NCBI RefSeq assembly: GCF_021534965.1
Contig: NZ_CP091037.1
Span: 3,541,501-3,605,500, forward strand
Direction of reading: 5' to 3'
DNA: 64,000 bases
Source of the DNA: Muricauda sp. SCSIO 65647
GTDB lineage: Bacteria > Bacteroidota > Bacteroidia > Flavobacteriales > Flavobacteriaceae
A program made the translations under genes and the position numbers. Below, one piece after another: positions 42,488 to 51,089 of this stretch. Below the pieces are notes generated by a model. It was not told the DNA's origin. It did no database searches and saw only the letters and a list, made by a program, of their open reading frames with translations. Position 1 is the stretch's first letter, and every line of letters starts with the position of its first letter.

Positions 42488-44125
42488 TTAGAATTTGTTC
42501 TGTATGTCTTCAAAGTCACCGGTAACGGTGGCATTCTCATCGATCTCAACATCTCCCAAAATATTAACTCTTGAACCACTGCCCAAGAACTCAAGTGTAG
42601 CGCCTTCTTCAAGGATCAAGTCGCCATAGACCGTTAAGTCACCCTCTACCCTAAAAGTGGCGCCTTCGTCTACGGTAAGATTCCTTCTTCTGTTGTTTCG
42701 GGCCACAATAAATGTGCCCCTCATTTCAAAAAGACCGTTTTCCTCAATGTCCACTGCCTCTCTTACCGTCCAAGTGCCACAAAGCAAGAGTGACCCTGAA
42801 ATATTTATTTCCCTAAAACGTCTCGATCCGCTAAAGGCCAATTCTTGATCGGCCCCAACATTTAGCCTTGAGCTGCCATTGTAACTTGGTGAATCGGCGC
42901 ATCTGGCCTCTAGACTCGCTGAGGGTTTATTCATTTTGATGATCTGCAGCCCTGATTTTCCCGAGGCGGCAAAAATGTAATCCCCTTTCGACTCCACATA
43001 GTTTATAGATCCGTTCAATTCGATGATGCCCACGACATTGGCTCCTTTTGAAACGTCTTCGGAAAGACACAGTCCCGCACCGCCATTGGCCATCAACAGC
43101 ACATCTTCGTTCATGGTAACGGCATTGGTAACAATATCTGATTGTGCCACCCCATCAGGATCGATAATGATTGGAACGTGCTCTAGAAAGTTGCCCGAGG
43201 CATAGTCGTAAATTCCGGCCCCGGCCTCTCCTTCGGCGACCACAATTTTATCAGATGAAAAATCAAGGGTACGTTTATCGGCAATCCTGAAATCGGCATC
43301 GATGGCAATGCCATTGATCTGTGCAAGGTTTTGATCTAGAATACGTACGCCAAAGTCGGCATCCAATACCCCTATATTATCATTTTTCATCCTTACAGAT
43401 CGTAAATCTGAGAATGGGGTATCGTCAAAAGCCTCAAGAGTGTTCTTGTTGTACAATGTCACATAGCCCTCTTTTCCACTGGTTACGATGACCGAATTGG
43501 CATTGGTCTCAACATCGGTGGCCACGAAGCCTTCTTGAAATCCGTAGAGAATTCCTGCATTGAGGTTAAAACGGCCGTTATCTACCTTTATCTTGGCCAC
43601 GAAAGAGTTAGCGGTGGCCCGCACAGATTTCTCTGAATCCACCCCACCGGCGGCATATACATAACCATTGTCATATTTTACCGAACTGATATCTGCATTG
43701 ATATAATAAAGTCTCGAGGTTATTCTCGGATTGTTGGGATCGGCCACATACACGATATCGATTCCGCCAACATAAGGCTCACCAACGGTATTGTAGCCCA
43801 CATAGGCATAATTGCCCTCAACATGCACATGTGAAGCGGTCAGGTTATCACCACCGCTGAATTTGGGCGGTGCGATCTGTGCCACCAAGGTAAGGGGGTA
43901 ATTGCCGGCCTGTTCGTCTGCAAATCTCGAGAGTTTACCGGTTAGCTGATCTTCACTGAAGATATCGAGCACCCCGGCCTCATCGAGTGAGACACTATTC
44001 TTTAAAACTGTCTCGCTTGTTTCAAGAGATACGGCATCTTGTTGGTCTTCAAAGATGGTCGTTTCGTCAGAGCAAGATAAAACCAATAATAGGGAAGCAG
44101 CTAGATAGGGTATCGTTTTTCTCAT
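42488..44125 (-). CDS. lipoprotein with LVIVD-type beta-propeller and C-terminal beta-helix-like part
   Basis: A lipoprotein signal (YLAASLLLVLSC-SDE) precedes a propeller of repeats like GIDIVYVADPNNPRITSRLYYINADISSVKYDNGYVYAAGG. Residues from about 435 to the end are a ladder of short strands (NISGSLLLCGTWTVREAVDIEENGLFEMRGTFIV..DEGATFRVEGDLTVYGDLILEEGATLEFLG) as in right-handed beta-helix or polymer-forming cytoskeletal-like proteins. 545 residues. Surface-exposed binding or adhesion is inferred; no enzyme motif. Confidence 0.65.
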   Translation of the reverse strand: MRKTIPYLAASLLLVLSCSDETTIFEDQQDAVSLETSETVLKNSVSLDEAGVLDIFSEDQLTGKLSRFADEQAGNYPLTLVAQIAPPKFSGGDNLTASHVHVEGNYAYVGYNTVGEPYVGGIDIVYVADPNNPRITSRLYYINADISSVKYDNGYVYAAGGVDSEKSVRATANSFVAKIKVDNGRFNLNAGILYGFQEGFVATDVETNANSVIVTSGKEGYVTLYNKNTLEAFDDTPFSDLRSVRMKNDNIGVLDADFGVRILDQNLAQINGIAIDADFRIADKRTLDFSSDKIVVAEGEAGAGIYDYASGNFLEHVPIIIDPDGVAQSDIVTNAVTMNEDVLLMANGGAGLCLSEDVSKGANVVGIIELNGSINYVESKGDYIFAASGKSGLQIIKMNKPSASLEARCADSPSYNGSSRLNVGADQELAFSGSRRFREINISGSLLLCGTWTVREAVDIEENGLFEMRGTFIVARNNRRRNLTVDEGATFRVEGDLTVYGDLILEEGATLEFLGSGSRVNILGDVEIDENATVTGDFEDIQNKF

Positions 44126-44260
44126 AGAGTAGGTGGTTTGTTTTGGTGACCTACTAACGGACCTATGCTGCTTTATTGTACGAAATACACTGTTTTTTCG
44201 ATGAAATGCACAGTTGGGATCATCATCATTTCAAATAAATAAGAATATTCTTACAGCTTA

Positions 44261-44911
44261 TTAAATTTTGCCCATTTTTTCGAGAACAAAAAGAATGATA
44301 ATGGGTATGGCCAGCAAGAAAACCATTAGCGTTTCAGTGACCAAAAGACTGGGCATGAAGATGAGCGTCATGGCATAACCCCCTATGGCACCCCCAAAAT
44401 GTGCCGTGTGCCCAATGTTTCCCAGTCGACTTTTCATACCGTAAATAGAGTAAAGGAGGTAGGCGATTCCCAGAACATAGGCCGGCAACGGTATTGGAAT
44501 GAACATAATGCCCAATTGCATGTCTGGCTGCAGCAAAATGGCCGCATACAGCACACCGGTCACGGCGCCACTTGCCCCCACGGCACTGTAATAGGGTTCA
44601 TTTTTATGGAAGAACAGGGCCAAAAGACTGCCCGCCAACAAACTCACCGCATAAATGATCAAAAATTTGAGGGCCCCGAACCAAACAATGACCACATTGG
44701 CAAAAAAGAAAAGGGTGAACATATTGAAAAAGAGATGGGCAATATCGACATGAAGAAAGCCTGAAGTGATGGCACGTTCTCGCTGACCGCCCTGAATGGC
44801 AGCGATGTTGAACTTATACCGCTCAAAAAACGCTTGATCGTTAAACCCTCTTAACGTTACCAAAATGTTGACGATAATGATGCCAACGGTTGCCAAGTGC
44901 AAATCGTACAT
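44261..44911 (-). CDS. rhomboid-family intramembrane serine protease
   Basis: 216 residues, six membrane segments. Catalytic Ser in GASGAVTGVLYA, His in GHTAHFGGAIGG, and the HLFFNMFTLFFF loop of the family. Cuts membrane proteins within the lipid phase; the substrate is not known. Divergent from the acyltransferase gene with a 53-base shared promoter region. Confidence 0.9.
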   Translation of the reverse strand: MYDLHLATVGIIIVNILVTLRGFNDQAFFERYKFNIAAIQGGQRERAITSGFLHVDIAHLFFNMFTLFFFANVVIVWFGALKFLIIYAVSLLAGSLLALFFHKNEPYYSAVGASGAVTGVLYAAILLQPDMQLGIMFIPIPLPAYVLGIAYLLYSIYGMKSRLGNIGHTAHFGGAIGGYAMTLIFMPSLLVTETLMVFLLAIPIIILFVLEKMGKI

Positions 44912-44940
44912 GGGCGATAATTTTTGGGATCAAATATAGC

Positions 44941-44963
44941 TATATTTGTACACACTATTTTTG
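44941..44963 (+). promoter_or_regulatory. two -7-like boxes (TATATTTG 44941-44948, TATTTTTG 44956-44963)
   Basis: Both match TAnnTTTG ahead of ATG 44965; the second ends one base before it, so the first is the likelier one. Confidence 0.45.
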
Positions 44964-44964
44964 T

Positions 44965-45852
44965 ATGCAGTTCATCGTTTTTGTTATTGCCTACCCCCTG
45001 CTCTGGTTGGTTTCACGGCTTCCTTTTCGACTTCTCTACGGCCTCTCGAACATTGTATATCAGTTGGTCTACCATGTGTTTGGCTACCGCAAGAAAGTAG
45101 TGCGTAAAAACTTGCGATTGGTATTTCCCGATAAATCAGAAAATGAGATCATCACCATAGAGAAAGCCTTTTATCGCCATATGTGTGATATGTTTTTGGA
45201 AATGGTCAAGACCTTGGGCATTTCGAACGAGCAGTTACAGAAACGTTTCACCTTCACCAATCTAGAGGTACTGCATGGGTTGGAGAACAAGAATAAGAGC
45301 ATCATGTTACTATTTCCACACTACGGTAGTTGGGAATGGGTCATTGCCCTTGATGCGCACATCAAATCAAAAGGCTATGCCATCTATCAAAAAATCAACA
45401 ACAGATATTTTGATAAATTGATTCGAGATATCAGGGAAAAATTTGGTACCACCCTTATTTCTACCAAAGAGACCAAAGAAATTGTCGCCAAGAACCGTCG
45501 TGAGGGCAGGTTGAGCATGTACGGCATCTTGAGCGACCAATCGCCCATGGTCAGCAAGGCCCAATATTGGGCCCCCTTCATGGATATTGTGGTGCCAGTA
45601 CATGTGGGTGCAGAGGGACTTTGCAAAAATCTCGATCTGCCCGCGGTTTACCTAAAGGTCAGAAAATTGAAAAGGGGACATTACGAAGGATCGTTCAAGG
45701 TATTGGCTGAAAACCCCAAAGAATTTGTGAACTATCAAATCACCGATGCCTTTTTACGGGAAGTTGAAAAATCGATTCGGGAAGCCCCACAATATTATTT
45801 CTGGACCCATAAACGGTGGAAACACCGCGGTAAAGCACCTAAGGAGACCTAG
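44965..45852 (+). CDS. lysophospholipid/lipid A acyltransferase (LpxL/HtrB-like)
   Basis: 295 residues from ATG 44965. N-terminal membrane anchor (FIVFVIAYPLLWLVSRLPFRLLYGLS), then NLRLVFPDKSENE, the active-site block LLFPHYGSWEWVIALD (HxxxxD/E type: here H-Y-G-S-W-E), and a C-terminal YYFWTHKRWKHRG. It transfers a secondary acyl chain to lipid A precursors at the inner membrane. An earlier start is unlikely because it would overlap the divergent rhomboid gene. Confidence 0.85.
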   Translation: MQFIVFVIAYPLLWLVSRLPFRLLYGLSNIVYQLVYHVFGYRKKVVRKNLRLVFPDKSENEIITIEKAFYRHMCDMFLEMVKTLGISNEQLQKRFTFTNLEVLHGLENKNKSIMLLFPHYGSWEWVIALDAHIKSKGYAIYQKINNRYFDKLIRDIREKFGTTLISTKETKEIVAKNRREGRLSMYGILSDQSPMVSKAQYWAPFMDIVVPVHVGAEGLCKNLDLPAVYLKVRKLKRGHYEGSFKVLAENPKEFVNYQITDAFLREVEKSIREAPQYYFWTHKRWKHRGKAPKET

Positions 45853-46112
45853 CGGCATATGATATGACAATGCAAACGATGACATGCCATCATGTGAGGT
45901 TTGAAATTATGGCAAGGGCATTACCCCTTGATTTCAATTGCAAGGGAATGTCATCTTGATCTTGTTGCCACCAACACACCCGACAGCACTTGTGATAATT
46001 GATTATGAGGGTATTGCCGATGTAGGTTTCTAAACTTTTAATCGTAAAAAGACTGTTAAAACAGTTCGACTTAGTTTACTTTTTTTGTAATTTGTTGGGA
46101 AAATTGCTACCG

Positions 46113-48464
46113 ATGATGTTACAACGTTTTTCGCTTCATTTTCTTGTTGCCCTTATTTTTTCGACCTCCATTTTTGCACAACTACCTAGAGAAAAGGTAT
46201 ATCTCCATTTCAATAAAAACTCATATCATGTTGGGGAAACCGTGCAGTTTAGCACCTATTTGATAGATGCCGTTACGCAAATGCCAGAAACCCCGAGCAA
46301 TGTGGTATATGTCGATTTGATCGCCCCAAATGACAGCATTCTGTCATCTACGACACTGTTGGTGGATCGCCCCGGGGCCAGTGGAAGTTTTCTCTTGCCC
46401 AAAGATACGACAGTACCGGGCCACTATAGTGTTCGTGCCTATACCCACTACATGCGCAATTTTGATGCTTCGCTATTTTACCAGAAAGATATTCAAGTCA
46501 AGCATCCTGATAAGTCGCATATTTCTTCTGTTGATGATTTACAGGTGACCTTTCAACCAGAAAGTGGCGAGCTGTTGGCCAACCATCTCAACCGGGTCGG
46601 TGTTCGGGTGCTCGATGCCCATGGCGACCCCATAGCGGTTTCAGGTGAGATCTATGATACATCGGGCAACCAGGTGACCACTTTTACCACGTATTTTCAC
46701 GGCACCGGCATCATACAGTTCATACCGGAAATAGGAAAACAATATAGGGCGGTCTTGAACCTTCAAGAAGGCAGGCAGACCTATGAATTGCCCTTGGTGA
46801 GGGTAGAGGGCTTTTTGATGCAATTGAATGAGTGGCCCGACCACTATCGTATATCGTTAAGATCGAACTCATCACAAAAACTGAACGGATATACCTTGTC
46901 GGCGTATCAACGCAGTGGCATGGCCTATCGTGCAAAACTTCTACAAAACAACGATGGGATATTGGTGAAAATACCAAAAGACGCTTTTGAAACAGGGCCT
47001 ATTCAATGGCTGTTCGCCGATGAAAAAGGGCAAGTTTTGGCAAGTAGGGCGAATTTTCATGGCAACATCAATGACAGTCAGGGCATTTACCTTGATGCTT
47101 TTCGAAAAGGCGACGATGCGCAACTCTCCATAAAGGCCGATAGAATACAAAAGGGCCATTATTCGCTTTCAATTAGGGAAAGTACCCATGTTCAAAGGGG
47201 TTGGCAAGGAATCTTCCCTTATCTGCAATTGCAGTCTGATTATCGTGAAGCGGAAAATATATTATCGCATTTTCCCCATTATTCAAATCCAAACTGGAAA
47301 CGCGATTTAAACTATTTGATGTTGTCATTGGATGCCCAGAAGCTGGTATACCATATTTCGTCTATGTCTGACCGAGGCAATATTCAGATTACCTATCAGC
47401 CTGAAAAAGGGCTGTCGCTCTATGGTACCGTATTTGGGCCTGATGGCCAAGGCGTAGTGGCCCAGGTATCTTTGGCCTATAAAAATGAAAATGAAGTAGG
47501 CCAAATAACCGAACAGACCGATGCTTCGGGCCGTTTCGTGTTTAGAGATTGTGATTTTGTAGGTTTGACAGATGTCGTGCTTACCGCCAAAAGTTTGAAT
47601 GGCGATATCAAATCGTCAGAATTACGGTTGCAAACAGAGCCTTACGCTTTACCTGAAATTTCTAATTTAACCCCGGTAAAAGCGAAAAAAGTCAACACCC
47701 TGGGCAGTGCAAGTGCCACTTATGTCACCAGAAAAACAGCCTACGATTCAAACATCTCGGAATATGACGAAACCAAAGAGCTTCAAGAGGTGACCGTGAC
47801 CGGCCAAAAACTTATGAGCAGTGAAGAAAGAATCAAAAGAATTGAAATGGCAAAGAGAAAACGGCGAATGCTCTATAAGACCCCTACCCGTCATCTTGAT
47901 TTTGCCGAGACGACCATCAACCCCAATGAAAATATATTGCAGGCTTTGGTCGCAAGGGTTCCCGGTATTCAGAGCAAACTTGGTGACAGTGGTATCACCT
48001 TGGTCATCAGGGGCAATAACTCCTTTAATGGCGATAGCGACCCCTTGGTCTTGTTGAACAACACCCCTGTAAGCATGAGTGCCATTTCACAGATTCTTCC
48101 TGAAGAAGTAGATTTCATCGATGTTCTCATCGGCCCCAAAGCAGCCATCTATGGTGCACGGGCTGGTAATGGAATAGTTGCGGTATATACCAAAACCGGC
48201 CCTTCAAGATCGAAGAAATCGTATGAAGTCACCAACACCATAAATTTTGTACATCCGGGCTTTATTACTTCCACTGAAGATGTTGTCATTGAGCATACTG
48301 CTACCGAAATTCCCTATTGGGATCCAAATCTGAGAATCCCCTCTAAGGCAAAGGTTGATATCCCTCTTGAGAACTTGAATAAGTCCAAGACCTATAGGGC
48401 ATCTTTAATAGGGATTTCTTCAAATGGGCAAATCGTTGAAAAGGATGTTCTTTTCAAGATCTAA
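46113..48464 (+). CDS. MG2-like plus TonB-plug domain protein without beta-barrel
   Basis: A signal peptide (LHFLVALIFSTSIFAQ) precedes REKVYLHFNKNSYHVGETVQFSTYLID (MG2 macroglobulin-like strand), a middle of Ig-like parts, a CarboxypepD-regulatory-like stretch (LSLYGTVFGPDGQGVVAQVSLAY), and a TonB plug (NENILQALVARVPGIQ..LVIRGNNS..PLVLLNNTPVSMSAISQILPEEVDFIDVLIGPKAAIYGARAGNGIVAVYTK). It ends soon after, at about 783 residues, with no barrel. The type is recurrent in Bacteroidota; the role is unknown, perhaps a surface or periplasmic ligand-binding protein. Start 46113 or 46116. Confidence 0.75.
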   Translation: MMLQRFSLHFLVALIFSTSIFAQLPREKVYLHFNKNSYHVGETVQFSTYLIDAVTQMPETPSNVVYVDLIAPNDSILSSTTLLVDRPGASGSFLLPKDTTVPGHYSVRAYTHYMRNFDASLFYQKDIQVKHPDKSHISSVDDLQVTFQPESGELLANHLNRVGVRVLDAHGDPIAVSGEIYDTSGNQVTTFTTYFHGTGIIQFIPEIGKQYRAVLNLQEGRQTYELPLVRVEGFLMQLNEWPDHYRISLRSNSSQKLNGYTLSAYQRSGMAYRAKLLQNNDGILVKIPKDAFETGPIQWLFADEKGQVLASRANFHGNINDSQGIYLDAFRKGDDAQLSIKADRIQKGHYSLSIRESTHVQRGWQGIFPYLQLQSDYREAENILSHFPHYSNPNWKRDLNYLMLSLDAQKLVYHISSMSDRGNIQITYQPEKGLSLYGTVFGPDGQGVVAQVSLAYKNENEVGQITEQTDASGRFVFRDCDFVGLTDVVLTAKSLNGDIKSSELRLQTEPYALPEISNLTPVKAKKVNTLGSASATYVTRKTAYDSNISEYDETKELQEVTVTGQKLMSSEERIKRIEMAKRKRRMLYKTPTRHLDFAETTINPNENILQALVARVPGIQSKLGDSGITLVIRGNNSFNGDSDPLVLLNNTPVSMSAISQILPEEVDFIDVLIGPKAAIYGARAGNGIVAVYTKTGPSRSKKSYEVTNTINFVHPGFITSTEDVVIEHTATEIPYWDPNLRIPSKAKVDIPLENLNKSKTYRASLIGISSNGQIVEKDVLFKI

Positions 48465-48504
48465 TAAACCGCTGGCTGTTTCAATTGCTTAGCGTAAGGA
48501 AATA

Positions 48505-49893
48505 TTAGATCCCTGCAATTTCCTTTATTTCCCCGATAATCCTGTCTGCAAGGGTATCGGCTTCTGCTTGGCTCTTGGCTTCTGTATATATGCGTATAAT
48601 GGGTTCGGTGTTTGACTTTCTCAAATGGACCCAGTTTTCAGGAAAATCGATTTTGACCCCATCAATTGTCGATACCTCTTCATTTTGATATTTTTTGTGC
48701 ATGGCATCCAACAGGGCATCCACATTCAAATCGGGTGTCAATTGTATTTTCTTTTTGCTCATGAAATAAGCCGGATAACTTGTCCTGAGCCCAGATACGG
48801 TTCCTCCCCTTTCTGCCATCAACATCAAGAACAAGGCGGTACCGACCAAGGCATCACGGCCATAATGGCTTTCAGGATAGATGATGCCACCATTGCCCTC
48901 ACCTCCGATGATGGCATTGTTGGCCTTCATTTTGATCACCACGTTCACCTCGCCCACCGCAGCGGCTTCATAGGTGCCCCCATGCTTTTCGGTTACATCG
49001 CGCAAAGCACGGGATGAAGATAGGTTTGAAACGGTATTGCCCTTGGTCTTGCCCAACACATAATCGGCACAGGCCACCAAGGTATATTCTTCACCGAACA
49101 TCTCACCATCTTCGCTGATAAAGGCGAGACGGTCAACATCGGGATCCACCACAATACCAAAATCGGCTTTCTCCTCCACTACCCTTTTACAGATGTCGCC
49201 CAAATGCTCTTTTAAAGGTTCGGGATTATGGGGAAAATGTCCCGTTGGTTCACAATAGAGTTCGACTACTTCAACACCCAATGCTCTCAACAATCTTGGA
49301 ATGGCTATTCCTCCGGTCGAGTTCACCCCGTCAACCACAACTTTGAACTTTCTTTTCCTAATGATCGCTGCATCTACCAATCGCAAGTCCAAAACTTGTT
49401 CAATATGTCTATCGATAAAGGTTTCATTTTTGGTGATGGTACCCAAATCATCTACCTGGGCAAAATCAAAATCTTCTTTCTCGGCAAGATCCAAAATCTT
49501 GGCACCTTCCACTGCATCCAAAAATTCGCCTTTTTCGTTCAACAGTTTCAGGGCATTCCACTGCTTCGGATTATGACTGGCGGTCATAATGATGCCACCA
49601 TCGGCGTTCTTTAAGGGCACGGCAATCTCTACCGTCGGCGTGGTAGAAAGTCCCAAGTCAACCACGTCTATTCCTAGTCCAACCAAAGTAGAAACCACCA
49701 AATTCTGGATCATCTCACCTGATAAACGGGCATCACGCCCTATGACAACGGTCAAATTTTCCTTTTTCGAATAGTCTTTAAGCCATGTACCATAGGCAGC
49801 GGCAAACTTTACGGCATCTATGGGAGTCAGGTTGTCTCCGGTGCTTCCGCCAATGGTTCCGCGAATACCTGAAATCGATTTGATGAGTGTCAT
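48505..49893 (-). CDS. glmM: phosphoglucosamine mutase / phosphohexomutase
   Basis: 462 residues. Phosphoserine loop MTASHNPKQWNALKLL, metal loop VVDPDVDRLAF, sugar loop GGEGNGGIIYP, phosphate loop RKSNTEPIIRIYTE. The opening GIRGTIGGSTGDNLTP is typical. It converts glucosamine-6-P to glucosamine-1-P for peptidoglycan; the family in Bacteroidota also includes phosphomannomutase, so substrate is likely but not fully decided. A reverse-strand -7 box lies at 49908-49915. Confidence 0.85.
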   Translation of the reverse strand: MTLIKSISGIRGTIGGSTGDNLTPIDAVKFAAAYGTWLKDYSKKENLTVVIGRDARLSGEMIQNLVVSTLVGLGIDVVDLGLSTTPTVEIAVPLKNADGGIIMTASHNPKQWNALKLLNEKGEFLDAVEGAKILDLAEKEDFDFAQVDDLGTITKNETFIDRHIEQVLDLRLVDAAIIRKRKFKVVVDGVNSTGGIAIPRLLRALGVEVVELYCEPTGHFPHNPEPLKEHLGDICKRVVEEKADFGIVVDPDVDRLAFISEDGEMFGEEYTLVACADYVLGKTKGNTVSNLSSSRALRDVTEKHGGTYEAAAVGEVNVVIKMKANNAIIGGEGNGGIIYPESHYGRDALVGTALFLMLMAERGGTVSGLRTSYPAYFMSKKKIQLTPDLNVDALLDAMHKKYQNEEVSTIDGVKIDFPENWVHLRKSNTEPIIRIYTEAKSQAEADTLADRIIGEIKEIAGI

Positions 49894-49907
49894 ACAAAAA
49901 TTTTGTG

Positions 49908-49915
49908 CAAATATA
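49908..49915 (-). promoter_or_regulatory. -7 box (TATATTTG) of glmM
   Basis: TATATTTG on the reverse strand, 14 bases before the ATG. Confidence 0.5.
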
Positions 49916-49976
49916 TGAGGATGGATGGGATTGCATGTTTCGAATTTGTAAATTCAGACCATCAATACTTGTTAAA

Positions 49977-50495
49977 ATGAAATCATCGTTTACACTCAGG
50001 GTACTTTGTGCATTGCTTTTCTCTTTAACATTGAACGGGTTCGGTCAAGAACAAGATCCCGACAATCTTTACATAAAATACAGCCACGCCTATAAGGCCT
50101 TGAATGCAGATTCGTTGGCAGATTGCTATGTAGAAGGTGCTGTTCTATTGAGCCTATATGACGGTAGCGATCCGATTTCAATAAAGGGTTACGAAAAAAT
50201 CAAGGCCTATTTTGATTCCTTTTTTCAACAATTTAGGGATAATGGGCACCAACTTGACCTCTCTTTCAAAATAACCGACCGACAAAAAATTGGGGAAACG
50301 GTGTATGATAATGGCTACTATAAATTATCGATTTTGTCTGAGGGCAACCCGGTACATATCGGGTACGGTAAACTATCGGCGTTGATCGTAATGGACGATG
50401 TCAATTGGAAGTTCAGCATAGATGCCAATACCAATACCGACGAAGCCGAGTTCGCCAAGGTAGACGCTGTTTCAATTCCACAGTCAAACCGATAG
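49977..50495 (+). CDS. secreted SnoaL/DUF4440-like protein
   Basis: ATG 49977 opens a signal peptide (LRVLCALLFSLTLNGFGQ). The mature 145 residues have the NTF2-like pattern YIKYSHAYKALNADSLADCYVEGAVLLSLYDGSDPISIKGYEKIKAYFDSFFQQF. Such folds bind or convert small ligands; no catalytic set seen. It ends one base before acpH-like starts, so probably one transcript. Confidence 0.65.
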   Translation: MKSSFTLRVLCALLFSLTLNGFGQEQDPDNLYIKYSHAYKALNADSLADCYVEGAVLLSLYDGSDPISIKGYEKIKAYFDSFFQQFRDNGHQLDLSFKITDRQKIGETVYDNGYYKLSILSEGNPVHIGYGKLSALIVMDDVNWKFSIDANTNTDEAEFAKVDAVSIPQSNR

Positions 50496-51089
50496 ATGAA
50501 CTTTTTGGCCCACATCTATCTTTCATTCGATGACCCTGAAATTACATTGGGTAATTTTTTTGCCGATCAGGTAAGGGGCAACAAGTACAAAGAATACCCC
50601 GAAAAAGTACAAAAGGGCATTTTGCTTCACCGTGCCATTGATACGTTTACCGATGCACACCCTATTCCAAGAAAAAGCAGCAAGCGTTTGCACGCCAACT
50701 ATAGCCATTATAGCCGGGTCATCGTTGACATCTTCTATGACCATTTCTTGGCCAAAAATTGGTCAGATTACTCTGCCATACCGCTCAAAAGGTATACTGA
50801 AGATTTTTATGACCTATTGGAAGACAACTATAAATTGCTACCGTTGGGTACCCAACGGATGCTGCCTTATATGATCGCTGACAACTGGCTCTATAACTAT
50901 GCTGGGCTAGAAGGGATTGCCAGGGTATTGAACGGAATGAACCGCCGAACACAGAACCGCTCAAAGATGAACTTTGCCATTGTCGAGCTTAAGGCGCATT
51001 ACCATGATTTTGAAGAAGAGTTTACAGCCTTTTTCACGGAATTGATTACCTTTTCGAAACAAAAATTCATATCCTTATGCGAAGACTGA
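50496..51089 (+). CDS. ACP phosphodiesterase-like protein (AcpH family)
   Basis: 197 residues with the family opening MNFLAHIYLSFDDPEITLGNFFADQVRG, HRAIDTFTDAHP and VVDIFYDHFLAKNW-like helix (here VIVDIFYDHFLAKNW). His and Asp residues of the HD-like metal site are kept. Removes the phosphopantetheine arm from ACP in E. coli AcpH; the same is inferred here. Overlaps the GGT gene by 13 bases. Confidence 0.8.
   Translation: MNFLAHIYLSFDDPEITLGNFFADQVRGNKYKEYPEKVQKGILLHRAIDTFTDAHPIPRKSSKRLHANYSHYSRVIVDIFYDHFLAKNWSDYSAIPLKRYTEDFYDLLEDNYKLLPLGTQRMLPYMIADNWLYNYAGLEGIARVLNGMNRRTQNRSKMNFAIVELKAHYHDFEEEFTAFFTELITFSKQKFISLCED

Noticed and set aside
44240-44253. Perfect 14-bp palindrome TAAGAATATTCTTA near the rhomboid gene end
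   Set aside because: A single AT-rich copy with no partner site; chance is likely and no function can be argued.
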